Source of the DNA: Clostridia bacterium
GTDB taxonomy: Bacteria > Bacillota_A > Clostridia > Oscillospirales > Acutalibacteraceae
Direction of reading: 5' to 3'
NCBI GenBank assembly: GCA_017435305.1
Contig: JAFSFH010000006.1
Span: 1-28,723, forward strand
DNA: 28,723 nucleotides
Part shown: positions 1 through 8,607 of the stretch, in pieces
How positions within the stretch are numbered: the first letter of the stretch is position 1
How the letters are laid out: each line of letters opens with the position of its first letter
The notes under the pieces: model-generated
Seen by the model: only the letters and a program-made list of their open reading frames with translations
Told to the model about the DNA's origin: nothing
Database searches by the model: none
Made by a program: the position numbers and the translations under genes

Positions 1-14
1 GGGGTTCGTTTAAT

Positions 15-282
15 CCCCCAGTCTGCCCTGCGGGCAGCCAGCCCCCTTTACAAGGGGGCCTACACCCACCCCCGCCGCAGCGGCTTGCCTCCCTCTGACG
101 AGGGAGGTGGATTCGCCGTAGGCGAAGACGGAGGGAGAGAAAAGCCATCGACGACCCACGCTGCATAGAATCCGTAGGGGAGGGGTCTCGCTGCGGCTCG
201 GTCCACCCGCGGCTCTGACAGTCCGCCGGACTGTCATTCACTTCCGCGGGATGTCGCTTCGCTACTCTGTCCCCTCCCTACG
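15..282. repeat. Intergenic cluster of three hairpin-repeat types
   Basis: No gene is visible in the first 300 bases; the stretch is filled by palindromes that recur elsewhere in the window. Positions 15-60 are a reversed copy of the type A element (C5/G5 stem, second small hairpin, CCCCCAGT end). Positions 87-139 are type B: an 8-bp stem (88-95 with 100-107) followed by a 6-bp stem (112-117 with 121-126) and GACGGAGGGAG. Positions 165-282 are type C, starting ATAGAATCCGTAGGGG and closing with CCCCTCCCTACG (271-282), which pairs with 173-185. It contains a perfect inner hairpin (217-224 with 228-235). A minus-strand reading frame across it is only repeat sequence. Confidence 0.8.
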
Positions 283-307
283 AAAACCATCTTATTTAAT
301 AAACCTA

Positions 308-336
308 TTGCAAAGCAAAATTCATTGTGCTACAAT
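308..336 (+). promoter_or_regulatory. Probable sigma-A promoter of trkA-trkH
   Basis: TTGCAA at 308-313 and TACAAT at 331-336 are separated by 17 bases in a short AT-rich island between the repeat cluster and trkA. Transcription would start near 343, giving a leader of about 35 bases with the Shine-Dalgarno GAGGAGG at 361-367. No operator or riboswitch is visible in so short a leader. Confidence 0.7.
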
Positions 337-376
337 GCGACATATATGGACATCATAGAATGAGGAGGCGCATTTT

Positions 377-1735
377 ATGAACATTATCGTTGTGGGCTGC
401 GGAAAAATCGGCACCACCATTCTGGAGAGCCTGGTGACCGAGGGTCACAACGTGACCGCCGTGGACAAGAATCCTCTGGCGCTGACCGATATTACCAATA
501 TTCACGACGTTATGACCGTATGCGGCAACGGCGGCGACTGGGAGACGCTGGAGGAGGCGGGCGCGATGACCGCCGACCTGGTGGTGGCCGCCACCGGCTC
601 GGACGAGGTGAATATGCTGTGCGGCTATATGGCGCGGCGCTCCGGTGCCGCCTATACGGTGGCCCGCGTGCGCAACCCCGAGTATAACGACCGCTCCCTG
701 TTGAATATGCGGCAGTATCTGGAATTGTCCGCCGCCATCAACCCCGACAAGCTGGCGGCGATGGAGCTGTTTAACATCCTGCGCCTGCCCGCGGCGGCTA
801 AGGTGGAGACCTTCTCCGCCCGTAAGTTCGAGATGATCGAATTAAAGGTGAAAGCCGACTCCAAGCTGGCGGGTCTGCCCCTGTCCGAGGCGCGTAATCG
901 GTTTAAGGCGCGGTTCCTCATCTGCGTGGTGCAGCGGGGCGGACAGGTGTTCATCCCCGACGGTAATTTCGTGCTGCAGGGCGGTGACAAGATCGGTCTG
1001 ACCGCCAAGCATAACGAGATGCAGAAGCTGATCAAGGCGCTGGGTCTGGCCAAAAAGCAGGCCCGCGAGGTAATGCTGCTGGGCGGCAGCCGTATCGCCT
1101 ATTATCTGGCGAAGATGCTGCTGAACGCCGGTGTCAGCGTGAAGATCATTGATAAGGATCGGGCGGTGTGCGAGCAGATCTGCGAGCTGCTGCCCGGCGC
1201 CACCGTCATCTGCGGTGACGGTGCCCAGCAGGAGATCCTGCTGGAGGAGGGTCTGGAGAATATGGACGCCTTCGTGTCTCTGACCGGAATGGACGAGCAG
1301 AATATCCTGCTGTCCTGCCTGGCCTCCACCCACAACGTGCCCAAGGTGATCACCAAGGTCAGCCGCCCCGAATTGAGCGGTCTGGCACAGCAGCTGGGCG
1401 TAGAGTGCGTGGTGTCCCCTCGGGGCATCGTGGCGGATATGCTGGTGCAGTACGCCCGCGCCCTGGAGAATTCTATGGGCAGTAACGTGGAGATGCTGTA
1501 CCGTCTGATGGACGACGGCGCCGAGGCGCTGGTGTTTAACGTCAAGGACGACCCCCGTCTGGTGCGGGTGCCGCTGAAGGACCTGTCGCTGAAGAGTCAT
1601 GTGCTGGTGGCGGGCATCCTGCGTGGTCGTGACGCCATCATCCCCACCGGTGAGGATACCATTCTGCCGGGGGATAAGGTGGTCGTTATCTCCGCGGGAC
1701 GAAAGCTCAACGACCTGTCGGATATTTTGAAGTAA
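377..1735 (+). CDS. trkA: Trk system potassium uptake regulatory protein TrkA
   Basis: Cytoplasmic nucleotide-binding gating subunit of a Trk-type K+ transporter, expected to sit under the TrkH membrane subunit encoded next. The 452 residues match the full-length, two-repeat TrkA form (about 450-460 residues), not the half-size KtrA form. The first Rossmann (RCK-N) domain begins IIVVGCGKIG at the N-terminus, with an acidic residue ending beta-2 (VDKNP). The second begins near residue 233 (VMLLGGSRIAYYLA); its glycine motif is looser than the first. Each is followed by a TrkA-C-like segment, the last ending IPTGEDTILPGDKVVVIS. The start follows GAGGAGG by nine bases. The stop is 13 bases before trkH, so the two are an operon. 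There is no functional link to the nucleotide genes beyond adjacency. Confidence 0.95.
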   Translation: MNIIVVGCGKIGTTILESLVTEGHNVTAVDKNPLALTDITNIHDVMTVCGNGGDWETLEEAGAMTADLVVAATGSDEVNMLCGYMARRSGAAYTVARVRNPEYNDRSLLNMRQYLELSAAINPDKLAAMELFNILRLPAAAKVETFSARKFEMIELKVKADSKLAGLPLSEARNRFKARFLICVVQRGGQVFIPDGNFVLQGGDKIGLTAKHNEMQKLIKALGLAKKQAREVMLLGGSRIAYYLAKMLLNAGVSVKIIDKDRAVCEQICELLPGATVICGDGAQQEILLEEGLENMDAFVSLTGMDEQNILLSCLASTHNVPKVITKVSRPELSGLAQQLGVECVVSPRGIVADMLVQYARALENSMGSNVEMLYRLMDDGAEALVFNVKDDPRLVRVPLKDLSLKSHVLVAGILRGRDAIIPTGEDTILPGDKVVVISAGRKLNDLSDILK

Positions 1736-1748
1736 GGAAATAAACGGT

Positions 1749-3218
1749 ATGAATTATCGGATGATCTTCTATATGATCGGGCGTCTGTTGCAGCTGGAAT
1801 CGGTGCTGTTGCTGTTGCCGGCGGCGGTGTGCCTCATTTACGGCGACGGCGGTCTGGCGGCGATGCTGATCTCTGCCGCCGTGGCGGCGGCGGTCGGCAC
1901 AGCGATGACCCTCCTGCGCCGCCCCAGAAACCAGACAATTTATGCCAAAGAGGGCTTTGTTATCGTGGCACTGTCCTGGCTTTTGCTGTCAGCGGTGGGT
2001 GCGTTGCCCTTTGTGCTCAGCGGAGAGCTGCCCAGCTTTGTGGACGCCTTTTTCGAGACGGTGAGCGGATTTACCACCACCGGCGCCACGGTGGCCACCG
2101 CCCTGCGCCCCATGGGCGAGGCATTGGGCATGAGCCACGGCGTCTTGTTCTGGCGCAGTTTCACCCACTGGATCGGCGGTATGGGCGTGCTGGTGCTGAT
2201 GATGGCGCTGGTGCCCACCGGCTCCGGTCGCACCATCCACGTGATGCGGGCGGAGGTGCCCGGCCCCATCGTGGGCAAGCTGGTGCCCCGTCTGCGGGAC
2301 ACCGCCAAGATACTGTATCTGATCTATCTGGCAATGACGGTGGCGGAGATCCTCTGCCTGTGTGTGGCGGGTATGCCCCTGTTTGACAGTATGGTGCATA
2401 CCTTCGGTTCTGCCGGCACCGGTGGCTTTGGCATCTACAGCACCAGCATCGGTGAATACAATGCCGCCTGCCAGTGGATCATCACGGTGTTTATGTGGCT
2501 GTTCGGCGTCAACTTTAACGTGTATTATCTGTTGCTCATCCGCAATTTCCGCTCCGCCCTCGGCAGTCGTGAACTGTGGGTATACGGCGGTATTACCCTG
2601 GCTGCCGTGGTGGGTGTGACGTTGAGCGTGATGCCGTTGGGTGAGTATGCCACTGTCGAGGAGACGGTGCGCCACGCCGCCTTCCAGGTATCCTCCATCA
2701 TCACCACCACCGGCTATGCCACCACCGACTTTAATCTGTGGCCCATGTTTGCCAGGTGTGTGCTGGTGCTGCTGATGTTTATCGGTGCCTGTGCCGGCTC
2801 CACCGGCGGCGGACTCAAGGTGTCCCGCGTGATGCTGGTGGGCAAATCGGTGGGTCGGGAACTCAAGCGGCTCATCCACCCTCGCTCGGTGGGCGTGATC
2901 CGTCTGGAGGGCAAGCGGGTGGAGGAGTCGGTGGTGCAGTCCGCCACCGCTTACGTGGCGCTGTATTTTCTGCTGTTCGGGGCGGCGTTCCTACTGCTTT
3001 GCCTGGAGCCCGCCTTTGACCTGGAGAGCAATTTCACCGCTGTGGCCGCCTGCATCAACAACGTCGGCCCCGGCTTGGGCGCGGTGGGACCCACCGGCAG
3101 CTACGCCGACTATTCCGCACTGTCCAAGGTGGTGCTATCCTTCTCAATGTTGCTGGGTCGTCTGGAGATCTATCCTCTGGTGCTGACCCTGTTGCCCGGC
3201 ACCTGGACCAAGCGATAA
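1749..3218 (+). CDS. trkH: Trk/Ktr potassium transporter membrane subunit TrkH
   Basis: Integral membrane K+ translocating subunit, 489 residues, the usual TrkH length. Four pore-loop repeats are readable in order: SGFTTTGAT (about residues 105-113), FGSAGTGGFGIYS (about 220-232), SSIITTTGYATTDF (about 316-329) and INNVGPGLGAVGPTG (about 436-450). Each holds the selectivity-filter glycine. Hydrophobic helices fill the rest, and the C-terminal LGRLEIYPLVLTLLPGTW is the typical TrkH ending. It follows trkA after a short gap with a weak AAGGAAA ribosome site and is closed by an intrinsic terminator 16 bases downstream, so the trk pair is transcriptionally separate from the pyrimidine genes. K+ uptake with TrkA is inferred from the family; coupling ion and regulatory nucleotide cannot be told from the sequence. 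Confidence 0.95.
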   Translation: MNYRMIFYMIGRLLQLESVLLLLPAAVCLIYGDGGLAAMLISAAVAAAVGTAMTLLRRPRNQTIYAKEGFVIVALSWLLLSAVGALPFVLSGELPSFVDAFFETVSGFTTTGATVATALRPMGEALGMSHGVLFWRSFTHWIGGMGVLVLMMALVPTGSGRTIHVMRAEVPGPIVGKLVPRLRDTAKILYLIYLAMTVAEILCLCVAGMPLFDSMVHTFGSAGTGGFGIYSTSIGEYNAACQWIITVFMWLFGVNFNVYYLLLIRNFRSALGSRELWVYGGITLAAVVGVTLSVMPLGEYATVEETVRHAAFQVSSIITTTGYATTDFNLWPMFARCVLVLLMFIGACAGSTGGGLKVSRVMLVGKSVGRELKRLIHPRSVGVIRLEGKRVEESVVQSATAYVALYFLLFGAAFLLLCLEPAFDLESNFTAVAACINNVGPGLGAVGPTGSYADYSALSKVVLSFSMLLGRLEIYPLVLTLLPGTWTKR

Positions 3219-3233
3219 TATCCCCATCAACCC

Positions 3234-3270
3234 GCCGTGGAGAGGCTGTCCGTCTCTCCACGGCTTTTTT
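3234..3270 (+). terminator. Rho-independent terminator after trkH
   Basis: An 11-bp perfect inverted repeat (3234-3244 GCCGTGGAGAG with 3254-3264 CTCTCCACGGC), a 9-base loop and an immediate run of six T. It lies between trkH and the pyrC promoter and isolates the trk unit. Confidence 0.93.
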
Positions 3271-3339
3271 GTGGCATATTGCACGATAAATTACCACTTT
3301 TCGGCGGCATTTTTTGCATAGTGGAAATGCGGTAATTTG

Positions 3340-3369
3340 TTGACACACTAGGCGGAGGTATGGTATACT
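3340..3369 (+). promoter_or_regulatory. Promoter of the pyrimidine operon
   Basis: A perfect TTGACA -35 box (3340-3345) and TATACT -10 box (3364-3369) are 18 bases apart. The start of transcription should fall near 3376, leaving a leader of only about 28 bases before pyrC. That is too short for a PyrR-type attenuator, and no terminator/antiterminator pair is present, so control must act elsewhere (initiation, reiterative transcription, or a trans factor). Confidence 0.8.
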
Positions 3370-3403
3370 AATCAACAATATAGTAATGCGAGGAGGCGGT
3401 ACC

Positions 3404-4627
3404 ATGATCCGACAGACGAAAGGGAAGAATTTCGGCGGTGTAATGGTATCTCCTTTTGTTTTTCAGCGTGCTGTGGACTTGGTGCCTGCGCATCAGGTTG
3501 CGGCACGTTTTTTTGTTGTGTTGCCCGGCTTTTGCGATGTGCACGTGCACTTTCGCGAGCCGGGCTTTTCTTATAAGGAGACCATGCTGACCGGTTCGGC
3601 GGCGGCGGCGCGGGGCGGCTACACCGACGTGTGTACCATGCCCAACCTGAACCCCGTCCCCGACAGCGTGGACAACCTGCAGGCGCAGCTGGCGCTCATC
3701 CCGTCCTACGGTGTGCGCATACACCCCTACGGCTCCATCACGGTGGGGCAGAGGGGAGAGACGCTGGCCGACCTTAAGGGGATGGCTCCCGACTGCATCG
3801 CCTTCTCGGACGACGGGCGCGGCGTGCAGAGCGAGAGCCTGATGCGGCAGGCGATGGAGGAGGCCAAACGGCTGGGCAAGCTGGTGGTCGCCCACTGCGA
3901 GGACAACAGCCTGCTTCGCGGCGGCTACATCCACGACGGCGCCTATGCCGCCGCCCACGGTCATCGGGGCATCTGCTCCGAGAGCGAGTGGTGTCCCATC
4001 GCCCGCGATTTAAAATTGGCAGAGGAAACGGGGTGCGGTTACCACGTGTGCCACATTTCCTGCAAGGAGAGCGTTCAGCTCATCCGCGCCGCCAAGGCCC
4101 GCGGCGTGGACGTGACCTGCGAAACGGCGCCCCATTATTTGACAATGGACGATAGCTGTTTGCAGGAGGACGGACGGTTTAAGATGAATCCCCCCCTGCG
4201 CAGTGCGGCAGACCGCGAAGCGCTGATAGAGGGCATCGCCGACGGCACCATTGACTGCATCGCCACCGACCACGCCCCCCACTCGGCAGAGGAAAAGTCC
4301 AAGGGGCTGGAGCACAGCGCTTTTGGCGTGGTGGGTCTGGAGACCGCCTTCCCCGCGGTGTACACCCATCTGGTGCGCCCCGGCATCATCACGCTGGAGC
4401 AGGCGGTGCGCTGTCTGACCGTCAACCCTCGACGGCGCTTCGGCATCCCCGATAACGACAGCTTCACGGTGTGGGAGCTTGAGCATCCCTTCACCGTTGA
4501 CCCCGACCGGTTCTGCACCCTCGGCAGAGCCACCCCCTACGCGGGGCAGGAATTGTACGGTCGCTGTGTGCTGACCGTAGCCGACGGCAAGACCGTGTAT
4601 CAACTCACCGACCTTGAGGAGGAGTAA
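3404..4627 (+). CDS. pyrC: Dihydroorotase, class I (PyrC)
   Basis: Zinc amidohydrolase that cyclises N-carbamoyl-aspartate to dihydroorotate in UMP synthesis (cytosolic). The 407 residues include DVHVHFREPG at 45-54 (zinc ligands His47, His49), an AFSDDG segment where class I enzymes use Asp rather than a carboxylated lysine, VVAHCED, YHVCHIS, and the catalytic IATDHAPH near the C-terminal third. Length and motifs fit class I dihydroorotase, not the shorter E. coli type. An in-frame ATG at 3386 exists, but the strong AGGAGG at 3391-3396 serves the ATG at 3404, which is chosen. The first 30 residues are divergent and basic. First gene of the pyrimidine operon; its stop is 3 bases before carB, whose ribosome site (GAGGAGG) lies inside the end of pyrC. 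Confidence 0.95.
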   Translation: MIRQTKGKNFGGVMVSPFVFQRAVDLVPAHQVAARFFVVLPGFCDVHVHFREPGFSYKETMLTGSAAAARGGYTDVCTMPNLNPVPDSVDNLQAQLALIPSYGVRIHPYGSITVGQRGETLADLKGMAPDCIAFSDDGRGVQSESLMRQAMEEAKRLGKLVVAHCEDNSLLRGGYIHDGAYAAAHGHRGICSESEWCPIARDLKLAEETGCGYHVCHISCKESVQLIRAAKARGVDVTCETAPHYLTMDDSCLQEDGRFKMNPPLRSAADREALIEGIADGTIDCIATDHAPHSAEEKSKGLEHSAFGVVGLETAFPAVYTHLVRPGIITLEQAVRCLTVNPRRRFGIPDNDSFTVWELEHPFTVDPDRFCTLGRATPYAGQELYGRCVLTVADGKTVYQLTDLEEE

Positions 4628-4630
4628 GTT

Positions 4631-7600
4631 ATGGCAAAGCGTACCGATATTAAAAAGATTCTCATCATCGGCTCCGGTCCCATCGTCATTGGACAGGCGG
4701 CGGAGTTTGACTACGCCGGCACCCAGGCGTGCCTGGCTCTGCGGGAAGAGGGCTATGAGGTGGTGCTGTGCAATTCCAACCCCGCCACCATTATGACCGA
4801 CACCTCCATCGCGGACAAGGTATATATGGAGCCGCTGACCCTGGAGTACGTGGCCAAGATTCTCCGCCACGAGCGCCCCGATGCCATCGTCCCCGGCATC
4901 GGCGGACAGACCGGTCTGAATCTGGCGATGCAGCTGGAGAAGAAGGGCATCCTCAAGGAGTGCGGCGTGGAGCTGCTGGGCACCTCCGGCGAGTCCATCG
5001 AGCGCGCCGAGGACCGCGAACTGTTTAAGGAATTGTGCCAGTCCATCGGCGAGCCGGTCATCCCCTCCGAGATCACCTATGATCTGGACGAGGCCAAGGC
5101 GGCGGCCGAGCGCATCGGCTACCCCGTGGTGCTGCGTCCCGCCTTTACCCTGGGCGGCACCGGCGGCGGCTTTGCCAATAACGAGCAGGAACTGCTGGAG
5201 ATCGGCAAGAACGCCTTTAAGCTGTCCCCCGTCCATCAAGTGCTCATCGAAAAGAGCGTCAAGGGCTATAAGGAGATCGAGTTTGAGGTTATGCGGGATT
5301 CCGCCGACAACGCCATCACCATCTGCGGTATGGAGAACGTGGACCCCGTGGGTGTCCACACCGGCGACTCGGTGGTTGTGGCTCCCATCCTCTCCCTCAG
5401 CGAGCAGGAGCATAAGATGCTCAATGACTCCGCCATCAAGATCATCCGTGAACTGAAAATTTCCGGCGGCTGTAACGTACAGTTTGCCTTAAACCCCGAC
5501 AACGGCGAGTACTACCTCATTGAGGTCAACCCCCGTGTGTCCCGTTCCTCCGCCCTGGCGTCCAAGGCCAGCGGCTATCCCATCGCCCGGGTCACCGCCA
5601 AGATCGCGGTGGGTATGACCCTGGACGAGATCCCCGTGGCGGGCGGCACCGCCGCCATCGAGCCCCGACTGGATTATATCGTGGCGAAGTTCCCCCGCTT
5701 CCCCTTTGATAAGTTCACCTCCGCCCCCAACACCCTGGGCACCCAGATGAAGGCCACCGGCGAGGTGATGGGCATCGGCTCCACCCTGGACGAGTGCTTC
5801 CTCAAGTCCGTCCGCTCTCTGGAGACCGGTGTGTGCCATTTCCATATGGCGAAATTTGACCATATGAGCAAGGACGAGCTGGTGGCGTACCTGGCCGAGA
5901 GCAAGGACGACACCATCTTCGCCATCACCCAGCTGATTCGTCTGGGTATGAGCCTGGAGGAGCTGCACGAGATCACCAAGGTGACCGCCATCTTCCTGGA
6001 GAGCCTGCAGCGCATCGTGGAGATGGAGAAGCGCCTGCAGAACAACCGCGATGCGGACACCCTGCGGGCGGCCAAGGTGATGGGCTTCGGCGACCAGTAC
6101 ATCGCCAAACTGTGGGGGGTCAAGGAGACCGAGGTGTACGCCATGCGCAAGCAGAACGGCATCACCCCCGTATTCCGTATGGTGGACACCCTGCACACCG
6201 GTGCGTATATCGCGTATCTGTACTCCTCCTACCAGGGGGAGAACCAGTCCCGCCTCACCGATAAGAAAAAGATCGTGGTGCTGGGTGCCGGACCCATCCG
6301 CATCGGACAGGGCGTGGAGTTTGACTATTCCACCGTCCACGCGGTGCAGACCATTAAAAAGTCCGGCTATGAGGCCATTATCATCAACAACAACCCCGAG
6401 ACCGTGTCCACCGATTACACCACCGCGGACAAGCTGTATTTCGAGCCCCTCACCCCCGAGGACGTGATGGCCATCATCGACTACGAGCAGCCGGCGGGTG
6501 TTATCGCCTCACTGGGCGGTCAGACCGCCATCAACCTGGCACAGCCGCTGATGGATCGGGGCGTGAACATCATCGGCACCGACTGCGCCGCCATCGAGCG
6601 GGCGGAGAACCGCGACAGCTTTGAGCGGATCCTGCGGGAATTGAACATCCCCCAGCCCAAGGGTCGCGCGGTGACCAGAATTGAGGACGGCATCGCCGCC
6701 GCCAACGACATCGGCTATCCCGTTCTGGTGCGCCCCTCCTTTGTGCTGGGCGGTCGCGCTATGCAGATCGTGGCCACCGACGAGGACCTGCGCCACTATC
6801 TCAAGACCGCTGTGGAAATTGACGAGGACAAGCCGGTGCTGGTGGACAAGTACATCTCCGGCAAGGAGGTAGAGGTGGACGCCATCTGTGACGGACACGA
6901 CGTGTTCGTCCCCGGCATTATGGAGCTGGTGGAGCGCACCGGCGTCCACTCCGGCGACTCCATCTCGGTGTACCCCACCTTCTCGGTCTCCGACAAGGTC
7001 AAGGGCACCATCCTGCAGTACGCCAAGAAGCTGGGTCTGGGCATCGGCATCGTGGGTCTGTTCAACATCCAGTTCATCGTGGATAAGGACGATAACGTAT
7101 TCATCATCGAGGTGAACCCCCGTTCCTCCCGCACCGTCCCCTTCCTGTCCAAGGCCACCGGCTACTCCCTGGCGGACATCGCCACCGAGGTGATTCTGGG
7201 CAAAACGCTGAAGGAGCAGGGCATCTTCTGCCTGTACCCCGAGGAGCGGGAGCGCTACTACGTGAAGGTGCCGGTCTTCTCCTTTAACAAGATCAAGGGT
7301 CTGGACGCCTATCTGTCCCCCGAGATGAAGTCCACCGGCGAGGCCATCGGCTACGACGATACCCTGCACCGCGCCATGTGCAAGGCGCTGATCGCCGGCG
7401 GCGTTAACCTGCAGAACTACGGCACCGTCATCGTCACCCTCGCCAACGAGGATAAGGAGGAGGCGCTGCCGCTGGTGCGTCGCTTCTACGAGATGGGCTT
7501 TAATATCGAGGCCACCATCGGCACCGCCAATTTCCTTAAGGAAAACGGCATCCGCACCCGCGTGCGCGCCAAATTGTCCGACGGCAGCGAGGAGATCCTG

Positions 7601-7804
7601 GATTCCATCCGCGCCGGCTACGTCAGCTACGTGATCAATACCCGCTCCATTCTGTCCGGCGTTCATATGGCGGACGGCGAGTATATCCGCCGCTGTGCGG
7701 TGGAGAACGGCGTCACCCTGTTCTCCAACCTGGACACCGTCCGCATCGTGCTGGACGTGCTGGAGGAGATCACCATCAAGGTGTCCACCATCGACGCAAA
7801 ATAA
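4631..7804 (+). CDS. carB: Carbamoyl-phosphate synthase large subunit (CarB)
   Basis: Makes carbamoyl phosphate from bicarbonate, two ATP and ammonia, normally channelled from the CarA glutaminase. The 1057 residues are full length. The first ATP-grasp half starts ILIIGSGPIVIGQAAEFDYA (about 10-29), then come the oligomerisation region (about 400-550), the second half with IVVLGAGPIRIGQGVEFDYS (about 549-568), and a C-terminal MGS-like allosteric domain (about 930-1057). ATP-grasp metal-site motifs (IEVNPRVSRSSAL; IEVNPRSSRTVP) are intact in both halves. Translation is probably coupled to pyrC. No carA is present upstream, downstream or elsewhere in the window, which is unusual because carA normally sits directly before carB. 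Downstream lies a 71-base gap with a hairpin before pyrK. Confidence 0.97.
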   Translation: MAKRTDIKKILIIGSGPIVIGQAAEFDYAGTQACLALREEGYEVVLCNSNPATIMTDTSIADKVYMEPLTLEYVAKILRHERPDAIVPGIGGQTGLNLAMQLEKKGILKECGVELLGTSGESIERAEDRELFKELCQSIGEPVIPSEITYDLDEAKAAAERIGYPVVLRPAFTLGGTGGGFANNEQELLEIGKNAFKLSPVHQVLIEKSVKGYKEIEFEVMRDSADNAITICGMENVDPVGVHTGDSVVVAPILSLSEQEHKMLNDSAIKIIRELKISGGCNVQFALNPDNGEYYLIEVNPRVSRSSALASKASGYPIARVTAKIAVGMTLDEIPVAGGTAAIEPRLDYIVAKFPRFPFDKFTSAPNTLGTQMKATGEVMGIGSTLDECFLKSVRSLETGVCHFHMAKFDHMSKDELVAYLAESKDDTIFAITQLIRLGMSLEELHEITKVTAIFLESLQRIVEMEKRLQNNRDADTLRAAKVMGFGDQYIAKLWGVKETEVYAMRKQNGITPVFRMVDTLHTGAYIAYLYSSYQGENQSRLTDKKKIVVLGAGPIRIGQGVEFDYSTVHAVQTIKKSGYEAIIINNNPETVSTDYTTADKLYFEPLTPEDVMAIIDYEQPAGVIASLGGQTAINLAQPLMDRGVNIIGTDCAAIERAENRDSFERILRELNIPQPKGRAVTRIEDGIAAANDIGYPVLVRPSFVLGGRAMQIVATDEDLRHYLKTAVEIDEDKPVLVDKYISGKEVEVDAICDGHDVFVPGIMELVERTGVHSGDSISVYPTFSVSDKVKGTILQYAKKLGLGIGIVGLFNIQFIVDKDDNVFIIEVNPRSSRTVPFLSKATGYSLADIATEVILGKTLKEQGIFCLYPEERERYYVKVPVFSFNKIKGLDAYLSPEMKSTGEAIGYDDTLHRAMCKALIAGGVNLQNYGTVIVTLANEDKEEALPLVRRFYEMGFNIEATIGTANFLKENGIRTRVRAKLSDGSEEILDSIRAGYVSYVINTRSILSGVHMADGEYIRRCAVENGVTLFSNLDTVRIVLDVLEEITIKVSTIDAK

Positions 7805-7827
7805 AGAGAAAGCATGAACGGAGCAAA

Positions 7828-7846
7828 GCCCCCTCGGGGAGGGGGC
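7828..7846. repeat. GC-rich hairpin between carB and pyrK
   Basis: Perfect 8-bp stem (GCCCCCTC, 7828-7835, with GAGGGGGC, 7839-7846) and a 3-base loop. It resembles the first stem of the larger intergenic repeats, like the CCCCTCGGGGAGGGG core at 10335-10350. There is no T-run, so it is not a convincing terminator; it may be an mRNA-stability or processing hairpin. Confidence 0.7.
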
Positions 7847-7875
7847 CTATGCTCGCTCCACGTGAGGAGAAACCT

Positions 7876-8607
7876 ATGAAACAAACCATCTTCACCATAA
7901 CCGAAAACACCCCTCTCACCGCCACCGTGTATCGGATGGTGCTGGAAGGGGACACCGACGGCATCGCCACCGGTCAGTTCGTCAACATCCTGCTGGCGGG
8001 GCAGTATCTGCGCCGCCCCATCTCGGTGTGCGACTGTGCCGACGGTGTGCTGACCCTCATCTATAAGGTGGTGGGCAAGGGCACCGCGCAGATGGCGGAG
8101 ATGCCTGTCGGTCAGACGCTGGACCTGCTCACCGGTCTGGGCAATGGCTACGACCTGTCCAAGGCGGGGGAGACCCCCCTGCTGCTGGGCGGCGGCGTGG
8201 GCGTGCCCCCTCTGTATATGCTGGCCCGCCAACTGCGTGAGCAGGGCAAGGCGGTGTCGGTGGTGCTGGGTTTCAACACCAAGGACGAAGTGTTCTGTGA
8301 GCAGGAATTCAAAGATTTGGGCTGTGACGTCACCGTCACCACCGCCGACGGCAGTTATGGGGTCAAGGGCTTTGTCACCGACGCCCTGCCGTCCGCATAC
8401 AGCTATTTTTACACCTGCGGACCCGAGCCGATGCTCCGCGCCGTATACCGCGCCACCGCCACCTCCGGTCAGTTCAGCTTTGAGGAGCGGATGGGGTGCG
8501 GCTTCGGTGCCTGTATGGGCTGCTCCTGCAAGGTGATTACCGGCTACAAGCGCATCTGTAAGGATGGCCCCGTGCTGGAGAAGGAGGAGATTTTATGGGA
8601 CGCTTGA
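7876..8607 (+). CDS. pyrK: Dihydroorotate dehydrogenase B electron-transfer subunit (PyrK)
   Basis: Flavin/iron-sulfur partner of PyrD that passes electrons from dihydroorotate to NAD+. The 243 residues (start at 7876) carry the ferredoxin-reductase-like FAD site (RRPISVCD, about residues 53-60), an NAD-binding glycine loop (LLGGGVGVPPLYMLA) and a C-terminal [2Fe-2S] cluster site with Cys208, Cys213, Cys216 and Cys228 (C-x4-C-x2-C-x11-C; Cys218 is extra). An in-frame ATG at 7849 would add nine residues, but the GAGGAG at about 7864-7869 points to the ATG at 7876. The end overlaps pyrD by 13 bases, indicating translational coupling of the two subunits. Confidence 0.95.
   Translation: MKQTIFTITENTPLTATVYRMVLEGDTDGIATGQFVNILLAGQYLRRPISVCDCADGVLTLIYKVVGKGTAQMAEMPVGQTLDLLTGLGNGYDLSKAGETPLLLGGGVGVPPLYMLARQLREQGKAVSVVLGFNTKDEVFCEQEFKDLGCDVTVTTADGSYGVKGFVTDALPSAYSYFYTCGPEPMLRAVYRATATSGQFSFEERMGCGFGACMGCSCKVITGYKRICKDGPVLEKEEILWDA

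Noticed and set aside
10..237. A 75-residue minus-strand frame at the window start
   Set aside because: Lies entirely within palindromic repeats, with no ribosome site and no resemblance to a protein.
7828..7846. Terminator between carB and pyrK
   Set aside because: The hairpin is strong but is followed by GCCTATGCTC rather than a T-run, and pyrK lacks its own promoter; it was kept only as a hairpin repeat.
7849..7875. Upstream ATG start for pyrK
   Set aside because: The ATG at 7849 has no ribosome site at the right distance, whereas GAGGAG precedes the ATG at 7876, and the extra nine residues do not look like PyrK.
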